Of a DNA stretch of 64,000 bases, positions 32,745 to 41,056 are shown in pieces (positions within the stretch are counted from its first letter, which is position 1; the number at the start of each line of letters is the position of its first letter). The notes beneath the pieces were generated by a model. It was not told the origin of the DNA and searched no databases. It saw only the letters and a program-made list of their open reading frames with translations. Source of the DNA: Collinsella sp. Its GTDB lineage: Bacteria > Actinomycetota > Coriobacteriia > Coriobacteriales > Coriobacteriaceae. The position numbers were made by a program, and so were the translations under genes. The DNA lies in assembly GCA_018376905.1 (NCBI GenBank), contig JAHAAK010000003.1, forward strand, positions 1 through 64,000. The letters run 5' to 3'.

Positions 32745-33689
32745 GTGGCGTTCAACCATAAGCACCTGATCGACATTACCGAGTACTCCGAAGAGGACAT
32801 CAAGCTCATCCTCGAGACCGCCAAGGCGTTCTCCGAGGTCAACGAGCGTGCTATCAAGAAGGTCCCCACGCTCAAGGGCAAGACCATCGTCAACATGTTC
32901 AACGAGCCCTCGACGCGCACCCGCAGCTCCTTCGAGCTCGCCGAGAAGCGTCTTTCGGCCGACAGCCTTAACTTTGGCGGCTCCTCGACCTCCACGGTCA
33001 AGGGCGAGAGCCTTGTCGACACCGTCGAGACCCTCAACGCCTATAAGATCGACTGTATCGTCGTGCGTGATAAGCACGCCGGCGCTCCCTACATCGTCAC
33101 GCAGAACTCGCCCGCGAGCGTCATCTGCGCCGGTGACGGCAAGCACAACCATCCCACGCAGGCCCTGCTCGACCTGTACACCATCTGGGAGCACAAGGGT
33201 GACTTCCACGGTCTGAAGGTCGCTGTCGTCGGCGATATCGCGCACTCCCGCGTCTGCGGCTCGCTGATCCCCGCCCTTAAGATCATGGGCTGCGAGACCT
33301 ACGCCGTCGCCCCCGGCACGCTGCTGCCGCCGGCGCCCGAGGTTCTGGGCTGCGACCACGTGACGAGCGACCTCGATTCCGTCCTGCCCGAGCTGGACGT
33401 CGTCTACATGCTGCGCGTGCAGCAGGAGCGCCTCGAGGGTGCCCCGTTCCCGACCATTCGTGAGTACCACAGGCTCTTCGGCCTGACCAAGGACCGCGAG
33501 AAGCTCATGAAGCCCGATGCGATCATCTGCCACCCGGGTCCCATCAACCGCGGCGTCGAGTTCGACTCCTATATGGCCGACCACCCGCAACGCTCCGTCA
33601 TCCTGGAGCAGGTCTACGCCGGTATCTGCGTGCGTATGGCTATCCTGTATCTGCTGCTTGGAGGTGCCGATAATGGCCTTGCTTCTTAA
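32745..33689 (+). CDS. pyrB: Aspartate carbamoyltransferase catalytic subunit
   Basis: A 314-residue enzyme joining carbamoyl phosphate and aspartate. The carbamoyl-phosphate site FNEPSTRTRSSFE, the GDGKHNHPTQALLDLYT block and the aspartate-side RVQQERLE are present. No regulatory chain (pyrI) is in the operon, so it is probably a simple trimer controlled by PyrR. The GTG start is 4 nt after the pyrR stop, with GGAGG 11 nt upstream. Confidence 0.96.
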   Translation: MAFNHKHLIDITEYSEEDIKLILETAKAFSEVNERAIKKVPTLKGKTIVNMFNEPSTRTRSSFELAEKRLSADSLNFGGSSTSTVKGESLVDTVETLNAYKIDCIVVRDKHAGAPYIVTQNSPASVICAGDGKHNHPTQALLDLYTIWEHKGDFHGLKVAVVGDIAHSRVCGSLIPALKIMGCETYAVAPGTLLPPAPEVLGCDHVTSDLDSVLPELDVVYMLRVQQERLEGAPFPTIREYHRLFGLTKDREKLMKPDAIICHPGPINRGVEFDSYMADHPQRSVILEQVYAGICVRMAILYLLLGGADNGLAS

Positions 33690-34962
33690 GAATGCCCACG
33701 TCGTCGACCCGTCCGTCGAGCTTGACGGTGTCGTTGACGTCCTGATTGACGGCGACAAGATCGCCGAGGTCGGCGAGAATCTCGCCGTCGAGGGAGCCGA
33801 GGTCCGCGACCTTTCCGGCAAGTACCTCGTCCCCGGCCTGGTGGATATGCACGTTCACCTTCGCGAGCCCGGCTACGAGGTCAAAGAGGACATCGAGAGC
33901 GGTACCCGCGCAGCTGCCAAGGGCGGCTTTACCGGCGTGTGCGCCATGCCCAACACCGATCCCGTAACCGATAACGGCACTGTCGTGGAGTTCGTCAAGT
34001 CCCGCGCTGCCGAGGTCGGCCACTGCCGCGTCTATCCGTCGGGCGCCATGACCCGCGGTCTTAAGGGCGAGGCCATGTCCGAGATGGGCGATATGGTCGC
34101 CCACGGCGCCGTCGCCTTCACCGATGACGGTCGCGGCGTGCAGGGCGCGGGCATGCTCCGTCGCTGCATGGACTACGGCAAGATGTTCGGCAAGGTCTTC
34201 ATGAGCCACTGCCAGGACGAGGACCTGGTCGGCCACGGCCAGATCAACGAGGGCAAGGTCTCGACCCGTCTGGCCCTCGAGGGTTGGCCGGCTGCCGGCG
34301 AGGAGCTCCAGATCGCCCGCGACATCGAGATCGCCAAGCTGACCGGTGGCAAGCTGCACATCCAGCACATCTCCACCGCCCATGGCCTGGAGATCGTGCG
34401 TGCCGGTAAGGCCGCTGGCGTTCAGGTTACCTGCGAGGCCACCCCGCACCACATGTTCCTGACCGAGAACGACCTGGACGAGACCTACAACACCTCGCTC
34501 AAGGTCAATCCGCCGCTGCGTACCGAGGAGGATGCCGAGGCCATCCGTCAGGGCGTCATCGACGGCACCGTCGACGCTATCGTCACCGATCACGCTCCTC
34601 ACACCCCGTGGGAGAAGGCCCGCGAGTTCGAGCTTGCGCCCTTTGGCATGATCGGCCTCGAGACCTCGCTGTCGCTCGTACTCACCGAGCTGGTCAACAC
34701 GGGCAAGATGAGCGTGGGCCGCATGGTCGAGCTCATGGCCATCAAGCCGCGTGAGATTCTGGGCCTCGACCAGGTTCAGGTCAAGGCGGGCTCCGTTGCC
34801 GACCTGACCGTGTTCGACGCGTCCGCCACCTGGACGGTCGGCGAGGACGGTTACGAGTCGCGCGCCGAGAACTCCGGTTTCGCCGGCCGCACGCTCACCG
34901 GTCGTGCCACCGATGTGTTTGTCGGCGGTAAGCAGACGCTCGCCGACGGCTGCATCTGCTAG
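33673..34962 (+). CDS. pyrC: Dihydroorotase
   Basis: A 429-residue amidohydrolase of the type I class. The metal ligands are in DMHVHLREPG, the later His in MSHCQDEDL and HIQHIST, and the catalytic Asp in IVTDHAPHT. It closes carbamoyl-aspartate to dihydroorotate. ATG 33673 overlaps pyrB by 17 nt, with GGAGG upstream. Confidence 0.96.
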   Translation: MALLLKNAHVVDPSVELDGVVDVLIDGDKIAEVGENLAVEGAEVRDLSGKYLVPGLVDMHVHLREPGYEVKEDIESGTRAAAKGGFTGVCAMPNTDPVTDNGTVVEFVKSRAAEVGHCRVYPSGAMTRGLKGEAMSEMGDMVAHGAVAFTDDGRGVQGAGMLRRCMDYGKMFGKVFMSHCQDEDLVGHGQINEGKVSTRLALEGWPAAGEELQIARDIEIAKLTGGKLHIQHISTAHGLEIVRAGKAAGVQVTCEATPHHMFLTENDLDETYNTSLKVNPPLRTEEDAEAIRQGVIDGTVDAIVTDHAPHTPWEKAREFELAPFGMIGLETSLSLVLTELVNTGKMSVGRMVELMAIKPREILGLDQVQVKAGSVADLTVFDASATWTVGEDGYESRAENSGFAGRTLTGRATDVFVGGKQTLADGCIC

Positions 34963-34982
34963 CATAGCCTTATCGCTTTTGT

Positions 34983-35007
34983 GCGCGGTGCCCTTGCGGT
35001 GCCGCGC
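34983..35007 (+). terminator. Weak hairpin between pyrC and pyrK
   Basis: GCGCGG (34983-34988) pairs with CCGCGC (35002-35007), with an inner CC/GG pair and a TG/TG mismatch, followed by TTTCTG. It may partially terminate the operon. Confidence 0.35.
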
Positions 35008-35054
35008 TTTCTGTTCGTTTTGACCATGCAATCGCATGGGGGATTGGAGCGTCT

Positions 35055-35846
35055 ATGCCCACACCTTCCACTGCACGCATGCACGACTTCGAGGTCGTCT
35101 CGAACCAGGAGATCGCCGACGGCATCTTCTCGCTCGTTATTTCGGCCCCCAAGCTTGCAAGTGCGCTCAAGCCCGGTCAGTTTGTGAACATCGCCGTGCC
35201 CGGCGATGCGTCCTCGCTGCTTCGCGTGCCCCTGAGCTTCTATCGCGCCGACGCCCAGGCCGGTACCGTCGAGCTGTGGTACGCCGTCGTGGGCGACGAT
35301 ACCCGTCGTTTGTCCCAGATGGGCCCTGGCTCCACCTCTAACCTGCTGGGCCCCGGTGGTCGTGGTTGGATGGTACCCGAGGGCACCAGGAAGGCGCTGC
35401 TCGTGGCGGGCGGCATCGGCGTTCCGCCCGTGCTGTGCCTCGCCGGCATGCTTGCCGAGCAGGGTGTGGCCGTCGACGTGTGCCTGGGCTTTGGCACCGC
35501 GTCCAAGGCCGTGGGCATCGATGAGTTCCGCGCTCTGTGCGACACGGTCAACGTTTGCACTGACGACGGTTCGCTCGGCACGCACGGTTTTTGCACCGAT
35601 CCTGCCGCCGAGCTGCTCGGCGAGGGCGGCTACGACTACGTCGCCAGCTGCGGTCCCGCCGTCATGATGAAGAAGGTCGCCGCCGCTGCCGCCGAGGCCG
35701 GTGCCTACTGCGAGGTGTCGCTCGAGCGCATGATGAGCTGTGGCTTTGGCGCCTGCAACACCTGCAATGTCGAGACGGTCGACGGTATGAAGGGTGCTTG
35801 CATGTGCGGCCCCGTGTTCGATGCTTCCAAGGTGGTGGTCTTCTAG
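35055..35846 (+). CDS. pyrK: Dihydroorotate dehydrogenase B electron-transfer subunit
   Basis: A 263-residue FAD and [2Fe-2S] protein that carries electrons from dihydroorotate oxidation to NAD. The FAD-binding beta barrel is N-terminal, and LLVAGGIGVPPVLCLAGML is the nucleotide-binding turn. The four cluster Cys are in MSCGFGACNTC and GACMCGPVFD near the C-terminus. ATG 35055 has GGAG upstream. It overlaps pyrD at TAGTG. Confidence 0.95.
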   Translation: MPTPSTARMHDFEVVSNQEIADGIFSLVISAPKLASALKPGQFVNIAVPGDASSLLRVPLSFYRADAQAGTVELWYAVVGDDTRRLSQMGPGSTSNLLGPGGRGWMVPEGTRKALLVAGGIGVPPVLCLAGMLAEQGVAVDVCLGFGTASKAVGIDEFRALCDTVNVCTDDGSLGTHGFCTDPAAELLGEGGYDYVASCGPAVMMKKVAAAAAEAGAYCEVSLERMMSCGFGACNTCNVETVDGMKGACMCGPVFDASKVVVF

Positions 35847-36769
35847 TGGGTACCGTGAACATGGCCGTCGATTTCGGCGGCGTCAAGATGCAGAACCCCA
35901 TCAACACCGCAGCCGGTACCTTTGGCTACGGTTGGCAGTTCCAGAACTTCTTTGATGTTTCCCAGCTGGGCGCCATCACCACCAAGGGTTGCGCTGCCGA
36001 GCCCTGGCCCGGCAACCCCGCGCCCCGCATGGCCGAGATTCCGGGCGGCATGATCAACTCCGTGGGCCTTCAGAACCCTGGCGTGGCTGCCTTTGCCCGT
36101 GAGTCTGGTCCGTGGCTCGAGCAGCTCTCCAAGGACGGTTGCCAGGTCATCTGCCAGGTCGCCGGTCACTCCGTCGAGGAGTTTGTCCGTGCGCTCGAGA
36201 TGTATGTCGAGCTGTGCCCCTGGGCTGCCGGCTACGAGATCAACGTGAGCTGCCCTAATATCGCCGCCGGCGGTGCCGCCATGGGCTCCACGCCCGAGGG
36301 CGCCTCTTCCGTTATGGCTGCCTGCCGTAAGGTGACCGATAAGCCGCTGTTCGTGAAGATGGCGCCGGTCAACGTCGCCGAGATCGCCAGGGCCCTCGAG
36401 GCTGCCGGTGCCGACGGCCTTTCAGTTATCAACTCCATCCAGGGCATGGCCATCGACGTCCATACCCGCAAGTCCCGCGTGGCCAAGCCCAAGGGCGGCC
36501 TTTCGGGCCCGCTGTGCCACCACATCGCCGTGCGCATGGTCTGGGAGGTTGCCCAGGCCGTCGATATCCCCATCAACGGTGTCGGCGGTGTCATGACCGG
36601 CGAGGATGCGGCCGAGTTTATCCTGGCCGGTGCCACCTGCGTGTCGGTTGGCATGGCCAACTTCGTCGATCCGTGCGCTTCGCTCAAGATCGCGCATGAG
36701 CTCGAGGCCTGGGCCGAGTCCCAGGGCGTAAAGGACATCAACGAGCTGGTAGGTGCTTTCGAATGCTAG
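35846..36769 (+). CDS. pyrD: Dihydroorotate dehydrogenase, catalytic subunit (class 1B)
   Basis: A 307-residue FMN barrel. KMQNPINTAAGTFGYG, EINVSCPNIAAGG (active-site Cys of class 1B) and PINGVGGVMTGEDAAEFILAGA are visible. With pyrK it forms the NAD-linked PyrDB enzyme suited to anaerobes. GTG 35846 overlaps the pyrK stop; GTG 35855 or ATG 35861 are alternative starts and cannot be separated with confidence. It overlaps pyrF by 7 nt. Confidence 0.95.
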   Translation: MGTVNMAVDFGGVKMQNPINTAAGTFGYGWQFQNFFDVSQLGAITTKGCAAEPWPGNPAPRMAEIPGGMINSVGLQNPGVAAFARESGPWLEQLSKDGCQVICQVAGHSVEEFVRALEMYVELCPWAAGYEINVSCPNIAAGGAAMGSTPEGASSVMAACRKVTDKPLFVKMAPVNVAEIARALEAAGADGLSVINSIQGMAIDVHTRKSRVAKPKGGLSGPLCHHIAVRMVWEVAQAVDIPINGVGGVMTGEDAAEFILAGATCVSVGMANFVDPCASLKIAHELEAWAESQGVKDINELVGAFEC

Positions 36770-37479
36770 AGACCGATGCCCGCGACCGCGTAATCGTCGC
36801 CCTCGACTGCGATCGTGAGCGTGCGCTCGAGCTCGCCCACGAGCTTTCGGGCCATGCCGCCTGGCTTAAGGTTGGTATGACGCTCTATTACGCTGAGGGC
36901 CCCGAGATCGTCAAGACCTTTAAGGACCTGGGCTTTAAGGTCTTCCTTGACCTTAAGTTCCATGATATTCCGCATCAGGTTCGCGGTGCCGCCCGTTCGG
37001 CCTCGCTTGCCGGTGCCGACCTGCTCTCGGTTCACGGCTTGGGTTCGGGCGCCATGCTCGCTGCCTGCCGCGAGGGTGCCGAGGAGGCGCGCGAGGACCG
37101 CGCCAAGCTCGTCGCCATCACCGTGCTCACGAGCATGAATCAGGATGCCTTGAGCGAGATCGGCGTCGAGTCGCCCGTGGCCGAGGAGGCCGCCCGCCTG
37201 GCAAAGCTCGCTCAGGCCAACGGCATCGATGGCATTGTGTGCTCGCCGATGGAGGCTCACGACATGCGTGAGCTGCTGGGTCCTGATGCCCTGATCGTGA
37301 CTCCGGGTGTGCGTCCGGTGGGTGCCGCCTTAGGCGACCAGTCTCGCGTGGCGACGCCTTCCCAGGCTATCGAGCGAGGCGCAAGCCACATTGTGGTGGG
37401 CCGTCCCATCACTGGTGCCGACGATCCGGTTGCCGCCTTTGACGCCATCGTCGCCGAGCTGGTCGAAAACGTCGCGTAA
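36763..37479 (+). CDS. pyrF: Orotidine 5'-phosphate decarboxylase
   Basis: A 238-residue barrel enzyme that makes UMP. The catalytic DxKxxD motif is in FLDLKFHDIPHQV. VTPGVRPVGAALGDQSRVATP and the final IVVGRPIT phosphate site are present. It is the last gene of the pyr operon in the window. pyrE, which must supply its substrate, is not adjacent. Confidence 0.96.
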   Translation: MLETDARDRVIVALDCDRERALELAHELSGHAAWLKVGMTLYYAEGPEIVKTFKDLGFKVFLDLKFHDIPHQVRGAARSASLAGADLLSVHGLGSGAMLAACREGAEEAREDRAKLVAITVLTSMNQDALSEIGVESPVAEEAARLAKLAQANGIDGIVCSPMEAHDMRELLGPDALIVTPGVRPVGAALGDQSRVATPSQAIERGASHIVVGRPITGADDPVAAFDAIVAELVENVA

Positions 37480-37524
37480 AAGATTCCCCTAAGTCACCAC
37501 TTTTGGGTCTCATTAGCACAAATT

Positions 37525-37582
37525 AGCCCCTGTGCCTGCGTAAACTTTCCCATCCTTTGTGTGGAATCGCAGGTCAGGGGCT
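37525..37582. repeat. Inverted repeat after the pyr operon
   Basis: AGCCCCTGTGCCTGCG (37525-37540) is complementary, with one bulge and one mismatch, to CGCAGGTCAGGGGCT (37568-37582). The 27-nt loop and missing T-run make it an atypical terminator. Confidence 0.5.
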
Positions 37583-37645
37583 TAACTTTGGGCGCAGTAT
37601 ATTGCACTTTTTGCGGGTATCGTCTAACCTATGGAGCCGCGATTG

Positions 37646-37677
37646 GGCATTTTGTACGTTCTACGTGCTAAAATGCC
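37646..37677 (+). promoter_or_regulatory. Palindrome overlapping the likely mihF promoter
   Basis: GGCATTTT (37646-37653) and AAAATGCC (37670-37677) form an inverted repeat, and TAAAAT inside its right arm could be a -10. This would suit an autoregulated DNA-binding protein, 42 nt upstream of mihF. Confidence 0.4.
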
Positions 37678-37718
37678 AATTATTGAATCAGATATAACCC
37701 AACTATTTGGAGGTACGA

Positions 37719-38027
37719 ATGGCACTCCCTCAGCTTACCGATGAGCAGCGCAAGCAGGCTCTTGAGAAGGCTGCTGCCGCACGTCACGCCCGCGCTGAGC
37801 TTCGCGAGCAGATCAAGAAGGGCGAGAAGTCCCTCGAGTCCGTGCTCAACTCCGATGACCCCATCGCTTCCCGCATGAAGGTTTCCACCCTCATCGAGTC
37901 TCTCCCTGGTTATGGCAAGGCCAAGGCCGCCAAGATCATGGAGGAGCTCGGTATCTCCGCTACCCGTCGCGTCCAGGGCCTCGGCGTCCGTCAGCGCGAG
38001 CAGCTCCTCGAGCAGCTGACCAAATAA
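37719..38027 (+). CDS. mihF: Actinobacterial-type integration host factor
   Basis: A 102-residue DNA-binding protein of the mIHF family, unrelated in fold to E. coli IHF. It has a helical N-terminus (MALPQLTDEQRKQALEKAAA), then REQIKKGEKSLESVL, and a helix-two-turn-helix C-terminal part with LIESLPGYGKAKAAKIMEEL. It bends and compacts chromosomal DNA. ATG 37719 is set by GGAGG upstream, not the GTG/TTG-type start at 37707. Its stop abuts gmk, and the mihF-gmk-rpoZ order is typical of Actinomycetota, which helps place the organism. Confidence 0.94.
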   Translation: MALPQLTDEQRKQALEKAAAARHARAELREQIKKGEKSLESVLNSDDPIASRMKVSTLIESLPGYGKAKAAKIMEELGISATRRVQGLGVRQREQLLEQLTK

Positions 38028-38597
38028 GTGAGCGCTCAGGATTCCAAGCTCTTTGTGATTTCTGGACCGTCAGGCGCAGGCAAGGGTACGCTCGTCACTC
38101 GTGTGCGCGAGCGCCGCTCGAACCTGGGCCTGACGGTTTCGGCTACCACGCGAGCACCACGCAAAGGTGAGGTCGACGGCGTCAACTACTTTTTTCTGAC
38201 GCGCGAGGAGTTCGACCGCCGCGTGGCAAACGGTGAGTTTGTTGAGTGGGCCGAGGTCCACGGTAACTGCTACGGCACGTTGGTGAGCGAGGTCCAGTCC
38301 AAGCTCGCCTCTGGTTCGTCTCTCATCTTGGAGATCGATGTCCAGGGTGCCCTGCAGGTGAAGGAGCGTTTCCCCGAGGCCGTGCTGATCTTTATCAAGC
38401 CACCTTCGCTCGAGGTGCTTCGCGAGCGTCTAGTCGGTCGCGGTACCGAGACGCCCGAGACGATTGAGCTGCGTATGGCAAACGCCGCCGATGAGCTTGC
38501 CCTTGCCGACCGCTACGACGACGTCGTGGTGAATGACGATCTCGACCGCGCGACCGATGAGCTCGTTCGCGTTCTCGATATGCATGAAAGGATCTGA
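38028..38597 (+). CDS. gmk: Guanylate kinase
   Basis: A 189-residue P-loop kinase converting GMP to GDP. Walker A is SGPSGAGKGTL. GMP-binding blocks follow in SATTRAPRKGEVDGVNYFF and EWAEVHGNCYGT, and EIDVQGALQVK is also conserved. GTG 38028 starts directly at the mihF stop. Confidence 0.97.
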   Translation: MSAQDSKLFVISGPSGAGKGTLVTRVRERRSNLGLTVSATTRAPRKGEVDGVNYFFLTREEFDRRVANGEFVEWAEVHGNCYGTLVSEVQSKLASGSSLILEIDVQGALQVKERFPEAVLIFIKPPSLEVLRERLVGRGTETPETIELRMANAADELALADRYDDVVVNDDLDRATDELVRVLDMHERI

Positions 38598-38602
38598 GGT
38601 CC

Positions 38603-38884
38603 GTGTCCGTTGTAAAGCCTTGCATTGACGATCTTCTGGAGAAGACCGATCACAACCGCTTCCTGCTCGCTTCGCTTGCTTCCAAGCGCGCCTGCGACAT
38701 CAATAGCATGCTGCGTGGCCAGCACAACCGCGTGCTTGCCGTCCAGGATGTCGATGACATCACCATCGGGCTTTCCGGTGCCGATACCATTTCGATGGCT
38801 ATGGATGAGATTGTCGACGGCGACATCTCTTACGACGAGGCCCGTTATGAGAAGGCGCTCGGCCACAAGGTTGCTGAAGCCTAA
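38603..38884 (+). CDS. rpoZ: DNA-directed RNA polymerase omega subunit
   Basis: A 93-residue protein with KPCIDDLLEKTDHNRFLLA and ASKRACDINSM matching omega, which clamps the beta' subunit during assembly and contributes to (p)ppGpp sensing in some bacteria. The GTG start is 5 nt after gmk. The stop touches the thiI start. Confidence 0.92.
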   Translation: MSVVKPCIDDLLEKTDHNRFLLASLASKRACDINSMLRGQHNRVLAVQDVDDITIGLSGADTISMAMDEIVDGDISYDEARYEKALGHKVAEA

Positions 38885-40129
38885 ATGGCGGCTCGCGTCT
38901 GCCTGGTCCACTATCACGAGGTTGGACTGAAGGGTAAGAACCGCGCACATTTCGAGCATATCCTCATGGATAACATCAAGGCGGCCTTGGCCGCCTTTTC
39001 CGTGAATGCCGTGTCTCGAATTTCCGGTTATATCCTCGTGACCTTTAACGAGCATCAGGCCGACGAGGCGGCGCGTGTCATTCGCACCGTTCCCGGCGTT
39101 GCTCGTGTGTCTTTGGCGTATCACACCAACCGCGACCCGCAGGAGTACTGCGCCGCCGCCGTGAAGGCGCTGCGCGAGTTTGGTTCCTTCGATTCGTTTA
39201 AGGTGCACGCCAAGCGCTCCAATACTGACTATGAGCTCACCTCGATTGACATCAATCGTCAGGTGGGCGAGGTGTTGTGCGAGGCGTTTCCTGATAAAAA
39301 GGTTCAGATGCACGATCCTGACGCTATGGTGCACGTACTGGTGGTCCAGGGTAGCGTCTACGTGTATGCGCGCTCCGAGCGCGGTGTGGGCGGTCTGCCG
39401 GTGGGTTCTGCCGGCAAGGTCGTGACGCTGCTGTCGTCGGGTATCGATTCTCCGGTGGCGACCTGGATGCTCGCGCGTCGCGGCGCGGTGTGCGTGCCGG
39501 TACATTTCTCCGGTCGTCCGCAGACGCCCGATACGAGCGAGTATTTGGTGCAGGACATCATCCGTGCGCTTGAGCCGGGTGTCCAGATCGGCCGCCTGTA
39601 CGTGGTGCCGTTTGGTGACTGCCAGCGTGAGATTTCGGTCACCTGTCCCAGCAACCTGCGCGTGATCATGTATCGCCGTATTATGTATTCGGTTGCCGAG
39701 CGCATTGCGCACATCGAGGGCGCCAAGGCCATCGTGACGGGCGAATCGCTTGGGCAGGTTGCCTCCCAAACGCTTGAGAATATCATGGCCGTCAACGAGG
39801 CCGTGAAGATCCCCGTGTTCCGTCCTCTCATCGGTTCGGACAAGCAGGAGATCATCGCGCGCGCCGAGGAGATCGGTACGTTTGATATCTCGACTGAGGC
39901 CGCTCCCGACTGCTGCACGCTGTTTATGCCACGCCGTCCCGAGACGCACGCCAAACTCGATGCCGTGCATGAGGCCTGGGAGTTGTTCGATCACGAGGAG
40001 ATGATCGAGCGCCTGCTCAAGCAGACCGAGTATATCGACTTCGAGAGTAATACGTATAAGGCCCCTAAGACCTTAAAACGCAAACATTCGGAGCTTGCTC
40101 CGCGTGAGATTTACCAAGATCACGAGTAA
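38885..40129 (+). CDS. thiI: tRNA 4-thiouridine synthase ThiI
   Basis: A 414-residue enzyme. The N-terminal ferredoxin-like and THUMP domains (1-165, beginning VCLVHYHEVGLKGKN) bind tRNA. The PP-loop VVTLLSSGIDSPVATWML activates U8 with ATP, and EAAPDCCTLFMPRRPETHAK is conserved. It lacks the C-terminal rhodanese domain of the E. coli enzyme, as in most Gram-positives, so sulfur must come from a dedicated desulfurase, which is not in this window. A strong terminator ends the mihF-thiI group. Confidence 0.96.
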   Translation: MAARVCLVHYHEVGLKGKNRAHFEHILMDNIKAALAAFSVNAVSRISGYILVTFNEHQADEAARVIRTVPGVARVSLAYHTNRDPQEYCAAAVKALREFGSFDSFKVHAKRSNTDYELTSIDINRQVGEVLCEAFPDKKVQMHDPDAMVHVLVVQGSVYVYARSERGVGGLPVGSAGKVVTLLSSGIDSPVATWMLARRGAVCVPVHFSGRPQTPDTSEYLVQDIIRALEPGVQIGRLYVVPFGDCQREISVTCPSNLRVIMYRRIMYSVAERIAHIEGAKAIVTGESLGQVASQTLENIMAVNEAVKIPVFRPLIGSDKQEIIARAEEIGTFDISTEAAPDCCTLFMPRRPETHAKLDAVHEAWELFDHEEMIERLLKQTEYIDFESNTYKAPKTLKRKHSELAPREIYQDHE

Positions 40130-40140
40130 ATTTGTGCATA

Positions 40141-40172
40141 GACCGACGATGCTCTTGCATCGTCGGTCTTTT
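40141..40172 (+). terminator. Terminator after thiI
   Basis: A perfect 12-bp stem (40141-40152 with 40157-40168) around TCTT, followed by TTTT. Confidence 0.93.
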
Positions 40173-40342
40173 GCTATCTGGGCATTTTGCGGCTAAGTGT
40201 TCATTTGCTGACGTGTGCCTGAATAAATGGACAGATTTGTGCAAGGTTTTGGTCGGCTTTTGGTTTGACCGCGAAAACCGGTTTTGAAGCATGGCTGTTG
40301 CAGGGCTCTTTTCCTGACACGATGTTGTTGGGAGGTTTTGTT

Positions 40343-41056
40343 ATGGCGCAGCGCGAACAACACGAACGGGTCAAAAAGATGGACCGCTGGGCAGGCAAGC
40401 TGCTCGGTCATAAGGCTGTGGTGGTGGCGATGCTGGGCGTCATTGCGATGGCGAGCGGCTTGGCGATGGCGAACCTTGGCGGCGGTGCCGGCGGCGTGTC
40501 GTTTGAGCGCACTGATGGTTTGGGCTCGTTGGTGGAGCCGGGATCCGGCGATGCTTCGAGCGGAAAGACATCCGAAGGCTCTTCGACTAAGGCTTCTGCC
40601 GCGGCAGAGGTCTATGTCGATGTCGATGGCGCCGTTGTGTCGCCCGGTGTATATCGTCTCAAGGACGGCGCGCGGGTGGCTCAGGCGATTGATGCCGCCG
40701 GCGGGCTGGCGCCCGAGGCAGACGTTACGGGGCTCAATCGGGCATCCAAGGTCGTCGATGGACAGAAGATTCACGTTCCAACGGTAGGGGAGCAGCAGGC
40801 GTCCATTGCGGAAGCCGATGTTGATGGTGGGGCTTCCGCGTCATCGGGCGTGAGTAGCGCAACAGGCCTAGTAAACATTAATACGGCAAGCTCGGCAGAG
40901 CTGCAGACGCTCTCGGGCATCGGTCCCTCCATGGCGCAGTCGATTATCGATGAGCGGACAAAGAACGGTGCTTTTGCCTCGGTTGACGATCTGATGCGTG
41001 TGTCGGGAATCGGCGAGAAGAAGCTTGCCAAAATCAAAGATTGCATCTGCGTATGA
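40343..41056 (+). CDS. comEA: Competence protein ComEA, DNA receptor
   Basis: A 237-residue membrane-anchored protein. A basic N-terminus is followed by one membrane helix (about 32-50), a Ser-rich linker, an SLBB-like domain (EVYVDVDGAVVSPGVYRL, about 91-150), and a C-terminal double helix-hairpin-helix DNA-binding domain (LVNINTASSAELQTLSGIGP, then FASVDDLMRVSGIGEKKLAKI). It binds double-stranded DNA outside the membrane during uptake. ATG 40343 has GGGAGG seven nt upstream. Its stop overlaps comEC as ATGA. Confidence 0.94.
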   Translation: MAQREQHERVKKMDRWAGKLLGHKAVVVAMLGVIAMASGLAMANLGGGAGGVSFERTDGLGSLVEPGSGDASSGKTSEGSSTKASAAAEVYVDVDGAVVSPGVYRLKDGARVAQAIDAAGGLAPEADVTGLNRASKVVDGQKIHVPTVGEQQASIAEADVDGGASASSGVSSATGLVNINTASSAELQTLSGIGPSMAQSIIDERTKNGAFASVDDLMRVSGIGEKKLAKIKDCICV

